NCBI GenBank assembly: GCA_903813345.2
Contig: CAIIXF020000131.1
Span: forward strand, 1-25,183
From: Owenia fusiformis
Lineage: Eukaryota > Annelida > Polychaeta > Sabellida > Oweniidae
Direction of reading: 5' to 3'
DNA length: 25,183 nucleotides
In this document: positions 7,726 through 18,490 of the stretch, piece after piece
Layout of the letters: each line of letters opens with the position of its first letter
How positions within the stretch are numbered: position 1 is the first letter of the stretch
Program-made: the position numbers and the translations under genes
Notes under the pieces: generated by a model
Database searches by the model: none
Told to the model about the DNA's origin: nothing
The model's input: the letters and a program-made list of their open reading frames with translations, nothing else

Positions 7726-8377
7726 CAAAACAAACAGTATAATTAGACTGGCCACATGTTGTTATGCCCTATAGTCGCGCTTAATTATACTTCACTAGGA
7801 TTGGAATATAACAATCATTTTAATTTCGTGTTAATAATAATTTGTGTTTTTTAAATCATTATCAAAATAAAATTAATTTAAAAGTATGCGTGTGCGTGTA
7901 AGTATAGGCAATAGCTTAGTCGGAATGAGTAGCTGTGTGCAGATGGAGATCGCCTATGTATTTTGCTAAATCTGACATTTTTACAGGATCATGTTAAAGA
8001 TCAAATGAAAACACGAAATGTGTTTTTCTTAGGTTTATCTACCCTGATTTCGAGTGATTTTAACTTGGACGCATATTCCTAGATATTAAAACAGTTTGAA
8101 TAATTAACAAAGTCCACTTTGAACCGTGTCAATCAAATAATCAATTGTCAAATATGTAGATAGCACATGCAGGCCCGAATACAGGGGGGATAGATTGGTT
8201 CTAGCGACCCCCCCCCCCCCTCCGTGACCAAAATTGCATTTTTTACCCCATACTGAGCACCTTTTAAATTATTCTGCTCATTTTTGAACTAACATTGCCA
8301 AAAGTAAACTCCCCCTGGAATTTCTTTAAAAAATAACCCACCCCTTGGCAAATCCTGGCTATGGGTCTGAAACGCCT
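7726..8377. other. Intergenic, no gene seen
   Basis: AT-rich with a 13-C run at 8208-8220 next to C/A-rich sequence. No frame or repeat relationship was recognised. Confidence 0.5.
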
Positions 8378-8730
8378 GAAACATGCTCTGATATAATGAG
8401 GCATATTCTGTGATCTGAGCATATCAGATGGGAAGAGTTATGAATGTCAATAAGTGTGATTGTTATCATGTAATCATCTACCTTAATGTCAATACATTAC
8501 ATAATGTAGTAAGGCATTGTACATGTATTTAACAACAGGCACATCCTTCTTCAAAGGACTTCATTTATACTTGTAAAATACCCTTCCAGCGAGGATGCAA
8601 CAGGCACAGTTACACAAGTTTTATGACCCCAATTAGATGAAATATGAGCTGGGATGAAAGATCTCAAAAATCAAGGGCTGGGAAGATTTGAGATGTCATG
8701 GTTTACTATCATGGCGCTGAAACATGTGTC
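8378..8730 (-). repeat. R2 repeat, left copy
   Basis: Reverse complement of parts of 18150-18490. Anchors are CTGAAACATG, GATCTGAGCA.ATCAGATG.GAAGAG, TGTCAATACATTACAT, GACCCC.ATTAGATGAAATAT.AGC and GGGATGAAAGATC. The order of the last block and the GGGCTG.GAAG...GAGATGTCATG block differs between copies, which suggests a permuted tandem unit. Confidence 0.75.
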
Positions 8731-9274
8731 GCTTATTGTCACCTGTATTGATCATGATGGGGCGACGGCAGTGCCCCGAGTCTTTTTTATCTGTTTAATC
8801 TTATTAGTTACTATTTAAAATTGAATAATTTAGGACCCCGGAAGCAAAACAACTCTTTGTTATGAAAGGAATACACCACCCACATGGACAGAACCCCTCA
8901 TGTAAACCATCTATAAATACCTTTGAAATCAATTTGATTTTCGATCTACATCTGAATCTCAGATGGAGAGTACTCTTTGACAAGATCAACATTTAAAAGT
9001 GTAGGAAAGTTTTGATAAAGATGTTTAATAGCTAATTATTCAGACATATTGTTCTTTCATGTTGACGATCATCGAACATAATTGCAATCAACTTCCATGA
9101 TATTTGCAATTTTGAATTTTGAATTATTTTGAATGCAAATGTACTCAAGTACTATATCCTGAGTTCTGCCCGGATCCCCGAAAACGTTTAAAATCAAACT
9201 CGATTATTTAGCTAGACTTCAAAATAAGGCATTCAATAGAAACATGAAATCCATATCACTGTATAAATTGTGGA
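8731..9274. other. Intergenic, no gene seen
   Basis: A minus-strand frame of 62 codons at 8804-8992 has no recognisable domain. No clear repeat. Confidence 0.5.
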
Positions 9275-9338
9275 ATTTCTAGTAATTTTTAGACGTGCTT
9301 AGCCGGTCTAGAAACTCTGCGTATCTAGAGATATTGAC
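9275..9338 (-). repeat. R1 fragment
   Basis: GGAATTTCTAG, TTAGACGTGC and GTCTAGAAACTC.GCGTATCTAGAGAT parallel 7585-7645 in the same orientation. It directly abuts host repeat B. Confidence 0.6.
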
Positions 9339-9453
9339 CAGGGCCTACACCAATATTCTTAACACCACTTATTAAATGATGCATGCATCAAGGGGTAGAC
9401 ATCATTCAAAAGACATAAACATGACCGGGTCGGTCAGGGGAAGGTTTGCATAC
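9339..9453 (+). repeat. Host repeat, copy B, left part
   Basis: Closely matches 21401-21516: GGGCCTACA, CAATATTCTTAACACCACTT, GATGCATGCATCAAGGGG and AAGGTTTGCATAC. It is cut at TAC (9451-9453) by the 3486-bp element and resumes at 12943. Confidence 0.9.
9451..9453. repeat. 3-bp target duplication, left
   Basis: TAC (or ATAC) directly before the TAGTGTGCGCC terminus; repeated at 12940-12942. Copy C has a single TAC at 21514-21516. Confidence 0.75.
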
Positions 9454-9659
9454 TAGTGTGCGCCAAAACTCCAGAAAATCCCATTAACTGATGTTGAGGT
9501 AGGTTACTATGATTCGACCCATAGTCATTATAGATTGGTTCATTGACTATTCATTTTTACTTGTCTGCACTCAAAAAAGTGACACGAAAGGGCTAAACGG
9601 CTTGCCCCAAGGTGCAACCGGCAAAAAGATGAGTTTGACAAAAATCTTTTTTTTCAAAT

Positions 9660-10345
9660 AATAGCAGCGAGTATATGAAATAGGAGGCAGATTTGATATT
9701 GATATGTATGATAGTCCATTTGGGCGTGGTCATTTTTATTAAAAACAATAATATTGAAGAATTATACATTTCTGACCTTAAAATGCCATTTTAATGCAAA
9801 AGTCACGGTTGTTATTAATTATATTCCTACTTTACCTATTCAATGTTTTCTATATATTACACTTACCATTATATTCATTTTTGTCAAAGTAAATAATAAT
9901 GGGGCTCACACAAGGATCCACTTTATTTACACCTTTTTCATATTTAGTGATGTTTTGAAAAATTACTACGTTTAACAAAAAATTATTTGTTAAATGTTAA
10001 ACAAAATAATGATAATGTGTTTGCTTCCCTGTTTCAACTGAAAAATCACAATTCATTGCTCTTGATCTTAGAGCGACTGGGCATATACCAGTATGACCAA
10101 TCTTCGATACAGTTGATCCTTGTGTGAACCCTACTATTATTTACTTTGCCAAAAACTAATATAATGGTTATTCGGATATACGAAAATCATTTGATAGTCA
10201 AAATAAGAATAATATAATTGAAATTTGAATAAAAAAGCATTATATAGTCAGAAGTACCAAATTTGTACCATAATTGTTTTGAAGAGAGTAACCATACCCT
10301 AATGGACTATCTCTACATATCAATAACTAAATTTTGTGAAATTTG
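9660..10345. repeat. Palindromic element P1 inside the left arm
   Basis: Outer words GATAGTCCATTTGGGCGTGG (9710s) and CCATACCCTAATGGACTATC (near 10312) are inverted, as are CAAAGTAAATAATAATGGGGC (9887 on) and its partner ending near 10150. Inner words CTCACACAAGGATC and GATCCTTGTGTGA are also inverted. The region is therefore one long imperfect palindrome, MITE-like in form. Confidence 0.75.
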
Positions 10346-10639
10346 CTTTAAATTTGCATTTTTGAAAACGCACCTGCTTATACTTATTCAATTTAGAACT
10401 ACAACAGAAAGTAACTTCTCATGAAAAACTTCGTCAGCTTGACTGAACATTACTGAGTGCAGTCATTAATATGACCTCATATTTGGATAACCTCTCTTCT
10501 GTTATAATTTTACTTTAAATTGGCAAATTTTATTAAAATTGACATGATAAAACAGAAATGATCGACTATTACTTTTGAAATGTCAATTGAAATGTGTCAC
10601 CATTGTAATGTGTCACCAAGCGTCACAGCTTCCCACGAG

Positions 10640-11510
10640 TGCCTTGAAACACCAATACCTAGATATTGACCTTCTTGAGACGATCTTGAATTGAACCATT
10701 AAATGATGACTGCCTCATGTCACCTTATCATCACGACAGCAGCCACTGTGGCCTTAAAACGCCAAACACTAGGATGTTGAAATTTGACCTTAGATTGACC
10801 TTGACCCTAGGTCACGTTTCAATGGAATCAAGTGCAGCAGCCGCCCCAAAACGCCAAATATTTAGATGTTGATCTTTGACCCTGACCTATAACAATGACA
10901 CTGATCTCAGGTCACTGTGTCATTGGTGATCAAATGTCGGTGTAGCCTCAAATGAGCCAACTACCTAGATATTGACCTTTGACCTTATTATAATTTTGAA
11001 CAATATATACCTTAGCATGAGTTGCCAAGGGTCATAGCAGCCCCCATGGCCTCAAAACGCCAAATACAGAGATTTTGACCTTGTATGAATGACCTTGACC
11101 TCAGAACACATATCAATGGGTCCTCACATGAGGCAGCATCCCCAAAATGCCAAATATTCAGATATTGACCTCTGACCTTGAGATGACCTTGAGCCATAAA
11201 CAGTTACATTGACCGTAGGTCACTTTGGTGATCAAATGTTACTGAAGACCCACAGTAGCCAACTACCTGTGACCTAGATACTGACCCTTGACCTTGAAAT
11301 TACCTTGAAATCACCTTATCATTGGTCGCCAAAGGTCACAATTGTTCTCATATCAACTTGCTAGATATTGACCTTAAAATTACCTTGATCTATTCAGACC
11401 TTGACTTCAGGTCACCTAATCATTGGTTGTGGAGGGTCAGGTGTCTTAAAAAGCCAACTACCTAAATATTGACATTTTACCTTGAAATGACCTTGACTTT
11501 TGTAGAATAC
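10640..11510 (+). repeat. Degenerate TGACCT-rich tandem repeats
   Basis: Roughly 100-130 bp units of the form GCC.CAAAACGCCAAATA, CTAGATATTGACC, TTTGACCTTG, ATGACCTTGACC, TCAGGTCA, ATTGGT...ATCAAA. They form the core between the inverted arms. Units are strongly diverged. TGACCT/AGGTCA half-sites are very dense, including perfect one-base-spaced pairs at 10973-10985 and 11166-11178. Confidence 0.75.
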
Positions 11511-12024
11511 ACTTTTTATGAACAAAAATGAAACATTCAAAGTTGAAAACTGACCGTTTGCTGCTAATGTTTCAAAACGAAGGTATCTGTATTGTAAAAG
11601 TAATGTTCAAATTGAATAAACTCAAAGAAATATACTTCAATTATTTAATTATCTATCAGACTAAGTAAAATTGTAACTGTTCTAAATGCAAATGTTGCAA
11701 TGAAAGCTCACGTATATCTTGCTGCATATCAGTCGAGTGCAGCTGCTACAGGTATCACTCTGACAAACATCGGTGACCAAATCAAACTTGATGTGATGCA
11801 AATCAGTATCTTTTAATTTGGCGTCCGAGCAGAATATTGGACAAAATGGCTAACTGTTAGATAAACCATCAATAATGGAATTGTCAAAAGTTGCATTTAT
11901 AAAATCAATTCCTGCCTCATCACTGTTACACCCATTACTACAAGATGTTGTCTCGACTAGATCACTGTCTGCAAGCTAAAAAAGTATCAAAATCACTGCC
12001 TGCTTTATCACAATAAACTTTTGT
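11511..12024. other. Core of the 3486-bp element, no gene seen
   Basis: AT-rich sequence between the TGACCT repeats and the right palindrome. No frame or repeat recognised. Confidence 0.5.
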
Positions 12025-12750
12025 TACAAATAATTTCAGTAAAATGCAAATAGAAGGCCCATTTGATATTAATATTGAGAGATAGTCCACTTTGGTGTGG
12101 TAATTTTACTGCAACAACTACATAGGGATGTACATGTATAATGCCTTTTTATTCAAAAGTCAATCATTGTATTCCTATTTAACCTATTTAAGGATTTTTA
12201 TAAAATATCTGAATAATCGGTATATTCAATTTAGGCAAAGTAAATAATCATAGGGCTCACACAAGGATCAACTTTATTGAAGACTTTTTGAACTGGTATA
12301 TGCCCTGCAGCTCTAAGAGCAAGAGCAATGAACTGCGATTTTTAGTTGAAACAATGAAACAAACACAATACCATCATTTTATTTAATATTTAACAAACAA
12401 AATTGTCTTAAACTTGGTATTTTTTGAAATCATCACTAAATATGAAAAAGTTGTGAATAAAGTTGATCCTTGTGTGACCCCTACAATTATTTACTTTGCC
12501 AAAAACTAACATAATGGTAATTGAAACATCTAGAAAACATTAATTAAGTAAAATAGGAATATTATCATTAGCAACAGTGATTTTTGAATTAAAATGGCAT
12601 TTCAAGGTCAGTAATGTATAATTCTTCACCATTATTATTTTTAATAAAAATGACCACACCCAAATAGACTATCATACATATCAATATCAAATATGCCTCC
12701 TATTTTTTATACTCACTGCTATTATTTGAAAAACATGATTTTTTTCAAAC
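12025..12750. repeat. Palindromic element P2 inside the right arm
   Basis: Counterpart of P1. GATAGTCCACTTTGGTGTGG (12082 on) is inverted relative to CCACACCCAAATAGACTATC (to about 12672). GGGCTCACACAAGGATCAAC is inverted relative to GTTGATCCTTGTGTGACCCC. The arm sequence thus occurs four times in the element, in alternating orientation. Confidence 0.75.
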
Positions 12751-12939
12751 TCATATTTTTGACGGTTGCACCTTGGAGCAAGCCGTTTGGCCCTTTCGTG
12801 TCACCTAATTAACTGCAGACAAGTGAAAATGAAAAGTCAATGAACCAATCTTTAATGACTATGGGCCACTTCTTAGTAATCTACCTCAACATCGGTTTAG
12901 ACTAACTAAGCCACTTTGGAAGCGATTTGGCGCATACTA

Positions 12940-12942
12940 TAC
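12940..12942. repeat. 3-bp target duplication, right
   Basis: TAC directly after the right terminus CATACTA of the 3486-bp element. Confidence 0.75.
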
Positions 12943-13738
12943 GATGCAATTTGTACATGCAAGCTCATTTTTCACATATAAATTAATAAAGTCGATTCCT
13001 TGGGAATACGTTATTGGGTTTATAAGCGTAACGAGGAGAAGCGATGGGTTCGCACCCCCTCCTACAAGCAATAAAAGGTACCATAAGGTAGAGGAAGAAA
13101 AGAGCATTAAATTGATTTTTTGTTTGAAGCTTCTAGCTCAGGTTTGAAGGAAGTTGCATCATTTTCGTAAAAATTCAAAACAAATATTTTTTGCCTCATT
13201 TATGTCACGATCGCACCCCCGACTGAAAACCTAAAATATTTTGGTGATTGCATCACCCCTCCCCCAGACTGAAAGCTAGCTACGGCCCTTGGGTTTTATC
13301 GAAAACTATATCGTCAACATTTTATCATTATGCGGAAAGTCCAATATGAAATCTTAAATGGTAAATATGTTGCATTTATGGAGGGAATTCCACTGTAAAC
13401 TATAATGTGAATGTTTGATATGAATACTTCCGTACAACCATCAATATCCATTCTTTTGAAATAAGATGTTACAACAAAGGGAATATTGAAAACTACAGTG
13501 GTAAGAGCATCTTTCTGACTGCTAATTATGTGTATCAACATTTTGATTGCACCTCAGCTGGAGATTAAATCTTATAATAATTTGATCGAAGGGATTGTAA
13601 TTTTCCCCAATTCGCTTATCTATGTTACAATCTGTATACTTGTTATAGTGTGAGCGGTATGTGTTGATAAACCAAAAAGATATGTTTTTTGGATATCAAC
13701 ATTTAGAAAAAAACGTAAGATACCATTCTATATATTTT
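12943..13738 (+). repeat. Host repeat, copy B, right part
   Basis: Continues copy B after the insertion. GATGCAATTTGTACATGC, AATTAATAAAGTCGATTCCT, GGGTTTATAAGCGTAAC, CATTTTATCATTATGC and GGATATCAACATT match 21517-22285 in order. Similarity to C stops near ATACCATTCTA (about 13738). Contains the MITE at 13024-13290. Confidence 0.9.
13024..13290 (-). mobile_element. hAT-like MITE in host repeat B
   Basis: Flanked by GGGTTTAT (13016-13023) and GGGTTTTAT (13291-13299), an imperfect 8-bp duplication of the kind hAT elements leave. One end reads as reverse complement AGGGCCGTAGCTAGCTTTCAGTC, whose GTAGC.AGCTTTCAGTC core is shared with 20676 and 21837. C runs and a GTCACGATCGC segment lie inside. 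The identical position in copy C shows it inserted before the B and C copies separated. Confidence 0.65.
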
Positions 13739-14360
13739 CTTAGTGTTTAGCATAGGTAAGAATGGGGGATGGGCTGGTGGGGGTCCGTCTTTGAATAATT
13801 CCAAGGGGTTCATATATTATCACAATTTTGCTACAAAATCACTTGGAAAGTGCATGATTTGAAAGATTATTTGGCCAAGGCGTCTGCTATTAACATGAGT
13901 ATGAATTTTATAAAAAAATTACTTGAATCAAAATCGAAGAATTCCTTGCCCCGTGTGTTCACCATTCACCCCAGGGGTTCACACTCGGCTCAGGTGGGGT
14001 ACCTTTTTTACATTTGGTATGTCAAGCCAATGGACCCACATTTTAAGACAGATTTTTCCATTTTCTGGTATTAGAGTCGGTGTGGAAAATATGTTACCCC
14101 TCAATTGTGGTACGGCATTGGTCCCGGGGCATTGGTCTAGTTGTTACACATATCCTTCATTTGAGGTTGTTTATGATCATTTTACTCAAAGATCTGCCTT
14201 CTTCTCGGGGCATTCGATATTTCGAATGGCCTTGGTCTTATATTCTGGATATTTGGTACCCGGGGGTATGGCATTGGTTCTATATTTGGATGTTTGACAT
14301 GGCATGGTCTTGTGTTTGGACATTTGATATGGCTTTTTGGGGTTTATTTTAGTTTGTATG
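13739..14360 (+). repeat. Degenerate short-motif region, no convincing gene
   Basis: From about 14010 the words ATTTGGTATG, GGCATTGGTC, ATATTTGG and ATGGCATGGTC recur irregularly, a weak roughly 30-bp repeat. It keeps three overlapping frames open, including the longest open frame in the window (124 codons, 13923-14297). The translations have no domain and look like low-complexity by-products. Confidence 0.4.
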
Positions 14361-16195
14361 AGAACACATTTAATGCCACCCCCTAGATTACAAATCTACA
14401 TCTATTCTCTCTATCCCAAAGGTGGATCGGAAGCATGAAAAACAGATGCAGACTCGGGACAGTTGCGAGGGGGGCTATAATGGAGAAATTCGTTTTGATT
14501 TTGAGTCTAACTGATATATTTTGTCACAAATATTAATTAAATACGCAAATAGCCTGTTTTATTAAATGAGACTAGGGCAAAAAATCTATTCATTAAATCT
14601 AAAGCCTAGACGATATCTTCTGTAATCAAGGTGGTTTTGGTACACTTCCGCAATTATAAAAACAAAAACATAGACTAAGTTATTAATCTTTTGTTATCAT
14701 ATCAGATTAAGTCAGTTTTGTCTCCGATTGTTATGCAGGTGTGTGTATCGACTCCAGTGAACAACATTAAGTGAATCAATCCTTGGAATTCCCAAATTCA
14801 TTCCAAATTCTGGCCGTTAACCCCCCCCCCCTCCCCCATGTCTCTTAATTACATTTATTTTGCAAATGATATATAAATTATAGATTAAAATATTTCATTT
14901 TCGAATTGCACAAAGGGCAACATGTGAAGATAAAACCGCGATCCTAAAGCTACTTGCGAAACAAAGTGGTTTATGGTCCCCAATATCATTATTATATTAA
15001 TACCAATACAATGTACCTCTATGAATATCATAAATTCACTCCTTTTTAATATCAATAGTCAAACAAATTAAGTAGTATGCTACAGTTGGTTATCAATCGG
15101 AGTTCACGACCTATTGATTACTCTTTAATACAAAATTTTACCATTTTAGAATGGGTAACTCACACCCCCCCCCCCCCCCGTCCATGTCCATGAAGTGCGT
15201 AGACTGACATAATAGTGCCATTTATTAATTAAACATCACTGATTTATGTTGAGACATTCAGTGCGATTATTTCATTTCTTTGTTCAAAAAGTTAAAGCAC
15301 CAATTAAATACATATTTTTATCACACAAAAGGGGCAGAATACTTGACCTTGTATCAATTCATATCCCGATAATTCTTTACAAGGGAATGTTTCTTATTAA
15401 AACATAAGCAGCGCATAGGCGTCGATTGGGGGGGGGGGTCAATCCGGTGTTCTCAGGCTATGTACAGCCAAGTATCCTGTTTATGTAAAAACCCTACGTT
15501 CCCGAATCACAATCAGACAATTAATTAGTATATTTGCTGTGTCTAGCAATTGATCATAGAATTAGATGTTGCGAAAACTATGGGAACTTGTACCTGTCTG
15601 TTTATGGATAGGCTGGGAAAGAACAGCAGAGAGAATGGTACATTCGATTGAATATGCTTGTTTTGCCCAATTGTGTATTAAAATGCCCCTCATTTATCAT
15701 ATGTATGGTCACAAGTTAAGTCGGCGCTAATTTGTATTGACTTAACTTGAAACAAATTACTCCGAAATCCAAATACTCATCGAAAAGTAAGTTTATCTTT
15801 ATATTAAGCTAATACAAAATAAATATATAAATAGGCCTGGTGTATCAGTGTTTTCAAAGTTTATTGCACGTTTTATCCTTGAAACGCCTTTCTTTTTCTT
15901 ATCATGATATGTATTTCCTTCACTTAGGATCAATGCGTCGATTAGCATTGCCTGTAACTGATTTATATTTTCAAAAGGCGGCATGAAATTGCCAAAATGT
16001 TTAAATAAGTCAATGTGTCAGCGTACATACAAAATAGTCTGTTTAATATTTGCTACATGTACTTGTTCCAAACAGTCTGCGAAAGAATGATTAAAAAATA
16101 TATCAATTAAAAGTATCAGAGAAAATACTTGCAATCGTTAAAATACTGTATGTATTGCTATTGGTAATTAGGTTAGTTGTTTACACATAATTATG
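14361..16195. other. Intergenic, no gene seen
   Basis: No clear repeat relationship. Contains C runs at 14821-14831 (11) and 15165-15179 (15) and a G run at 15428-15438 (11). A minus-strand 61-codon frame (15799-15984) has an ordinary amino-acid mix but no splice or homology support. Confidence 0.5.
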
Positions 16196-16199
16196 TTGT

Positions 16200-16345
16200 T
16201 CAGTGTGCCAAGAGCGTGTCAAGAGGTGTAAAGAGTTGAATTCATCGCGTGTCAAGAGGTGTAAATAATTGGCACGTCTAGAAACCCGGCGTGTAAAGAC
16301 CAGTTTCTAGACGTGTCAAGAGTTGGAATCCCATATTTCACGCAG
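16200..16345 (+). repeat. R1 repeat with GTGTNAAGAG motifs, right copy
   Basis: GTGTCAAGAGGTGTAAAGAG (16216 on), a second GTGTCAAGAGGTGTAAA, then GTGTAAAGAC and GTGTCAAGAG. The end, GGAATCCCATATTTCACGCAGTG, is the inverse of the start of 7561-7725. It directly precedes the 411-bp satellite. Confidence 0.65.
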
Positions 16346-18130
16346 TGTTTATTGCACAAAGGCGTGGTCAGTTTATTGATAAATTTGGTTTGGTTTGGTA
16401 TGTGGTTAAGTCATATGGTCATGTATGTTACATGTTGATATTGTGTGTATTTAAAGGGTTGTTGGCTTGTTCGTGTTCGGTTGTTTTTGTGGCATTTTGT
16501 GGTGTTTTCAATTTGTTGAGTTGGTGTGCGTTTGGCGGTGTCTGTGGTAGGTTGAGTGTGGGTAAATTGCATTTTGGTGGTTCAGGTGGTATGTTTAGTG
16601 TTTCAGCTTTTCGTTGGTATATGTGATATGTTGCTAGCATATCTTGTTGTTGAGATATTAACTTAAATGTACCGTTTAGTGGTCCGTAATTTGAATATTT
16701 CGATTTTCTTGTATTCTGTTTTAATCGAACACGTGTGTGTATGGTAAATTGTATTAGGGTATGGTCAGTTCAGTGCTGGAATTTGGTTTGGTTGTTATGT
16801 TTATTATTTGCGCTTAATTGTCATGTGTCTTGTGTTGATATTTTGTGTGTTCGAGGAGGCATTAATTTGTTCGTGTTTGGTTGTATTTTTTGTTTTCCGG
16901 CATTTTGCGGTATTTTCGATTTGTTGAGTTGGCTTGAGTTTGTTGGTGTCTAGGTTAGGTCTATGGTCGGTGAATCGTTTTTCTGTTGGTTCAGGTGGCT
17001 TGTTTAATGTTTTAGTTTTCAGTTGGTGTGTGCGTTATGTTTGTGGCATATCTTGTTGTTGAGATATTAACTTGAATGTAAGGTTTAATGGCCCGTATTT
17101 TAAATATTTTGATTTTCCCTTATTTGTGTTTTATCGGGAGGGTGTATGTGTATTGGTTAATTGCATCGGGGTATGGTCGGTTCAATGTTGAAATTGAATC
17201 TGGTTGTTTTGTTCATTGTTTCAGCTTCATAGTCAGGTATATGATATGTTCATATTGTGTGTATTAGAAGAGTTGTTGATTTTTTCGTGTTTAGTCGCGT
17301 TTTGGTGTTTTCGTCATTTTGCGGTATTTTCGATTTGTTGAGTTGGTTTGAGTTTGGTGGTGACTAGCACGGGTCTATGGTAGGTAAATTGTCTTTTGAT
17401 GGTTCAGGTGGTTTGTTTAATGTTTTAGCTTTCCGTTGGTGTGAGCATTATGTTCGTGGCATATCTTGTTGTTGAGATATTAACTTGAATGTAGGGTTTG
17501 ATGGCCCGTATTTCAAATATTTGATTTTCTCATATTTGTGTTTTATCGGGAGGGTGTATGCGTATTGGTTGATTGCATCATGGTATGGTCAGTTCGATGT
17601 TGAAATTTAATTTGGTTGTTTAGTTCATTGTGATAGCTTCATGGCCAGGTATATGTAATGTTCATATTGTGTGTATTAGAAGGGTTGTTAACTTTTCCGT
17701 GTTGGACGTGTTTTGGTGTTTTCGGCATTTTGCGGTGTTTTCGATTTGTGAAGTTGGTTTAGGTTTGGTGGTGTTTAGGGTGGATCTATGGTCGGTAAAT
17801 CGTTTTTCTGTTGATTCAGGCGGCTTGCTTAATGTTTTTGCTTCCTGTTGGTGTGTGTATTATGTTGGTATCATATCTTGTTGTTGAGATATTAACTTGA
17901 ATGTTGGGTTTAATGGTCCGTATTTCAGATATTTGATCTTCCCATATTTGTGTTGTATTGGGAGGGTGTATGCATATTAGTTGATTGTGTCTGTGTGTGG
18001 TTAGTTTATTGTTTATGTCTGGTTTGGTTGTGTTGTTTTGTTTCATCCTTTATTGTGAGGTATTTTTTGTGTTGATAGTGTGTGTTTTGAGGGAGTTATG
18101 AATTTGTTTGCGCATAACCGTTTTTGGTGA
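16346..18130 (+). repeat. G/T-rich satellite, monomer about 411 bp, about 4.4 copies
   Basis: The conserved block TTGTTGTTGAGATATTAACT recurs with its TGAGATATTA core at 16651, 17060, 17473 and 17885, spacings 409, 413 and 412 bp. Other repeated blocks are GTATGGTCAGTT, CATTTTGCGGT.TTTTCGAT and GGCCCGTATTT. The plus strand is rich in G and T with few C, so long hydrophobic frames without function appear here. The last copy is partial (from about 17980). Confidence 0.92.
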
Positions 18131-18149
18131 TCTAGGAGAGTTCAAAATT

Positions 18150-18490
18150 GAGGATTTCGATCTTTCATCCCAGCTAATATTTCATCTAATCGGGGTCATA
18201 ACATCATGATAAAGCATGACATCTCATTTCTTCTCAGCCCTGAGATGTTTCAGGAGAAACAGAAAGATGCTATGATCAGAGTGGGGTCATAAAACTGTTG
18301 TACATGTGCCGGTGCTAATATCTGCTGTTAAATGCAATACATGTCTATTACATGTATGTAATGTATTGACATTAGGTAAATTATTACATGATAACTCTCA
18401 CACTTATTGACAGTTGTAACTCTTCTCATCTGATGTGCTCAGATCACAGAACATGCCTCATAATATCAGACCATGTTTCAGGTGAAACAG
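18150..18490 (+). repeat. R2 repeat, right copy
   Basis: Inverted relative to 8378-8730. TTTCATCCCAGCTAATATTTC, TCTAATCGGGGTCATAAC, GACATCTCATTTCTTCTCAG, ATGTAATGTATTGACATTA, TCTGATGTGCTCAGATCACAG and CATGTTTCAGGTG have partners there. Confidence 0.75.

Larger units (their letters stand above)
9454..12939. mobile_element. 3486-bp foldback-like element inserted in host repeat B
   Basis: The left terminus TAGTGTGCGCCAAA and the reverse complement of the right terminus, TAGTATGCGCCAAA, match. The inverted arms continue for about 900 bp each (9454-10345 and 12030-12939), with substitutions and small indels. Both outer arms share GATGTTGAGGTAG, CCCATAGTCATTA and GATTGGTTCATTGACT. The uninterrupted site at 21511-21520 (GCATAC then AATGCAA) supports insertion with a 3-4 bp duplication. 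No transposase frame is visible, so it is non-autonomous or decayed. The superfamily is uncertain; the ends do not fit CACTA, Tc1/mariner or Harbinger. Confidence 0.85.

Noticed and set aside
9454-12939. CACTA-type element suggested by TAGTG and CATACTA at the ends
   Set aside because: The orientation is opposite to CACTA...TAGTG ends, and the palindromic arms do not fit.
9454-12939. Tc1/mariner insertion at a TA target
   Set aside because: A TA model predicts a longer empty site than the one seen at 21511-21520; a TAC or ATAC duplication fits it.
13923-14297. Longest open frame (124 codons)
   Set aside because: Overlaps two other frames in the same short-motif repeat, has no domain and no splice context; likely a by-product of the repeat.
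15799-15984. Minus-strand 61-codon frame with protein-like composition
   Set aside because: No recognised family, no clear splice partner and a tail of hydrophobic residues from AT-rich DNA. Not supported enough to annotate.
16345-17887. Hydrophobic frames such as 16345-16626, 16735-16953 and 17630-17887
   Set aside because: They arise from the G/T-rich satellite, change register between monomers, and are not conserved as frames.
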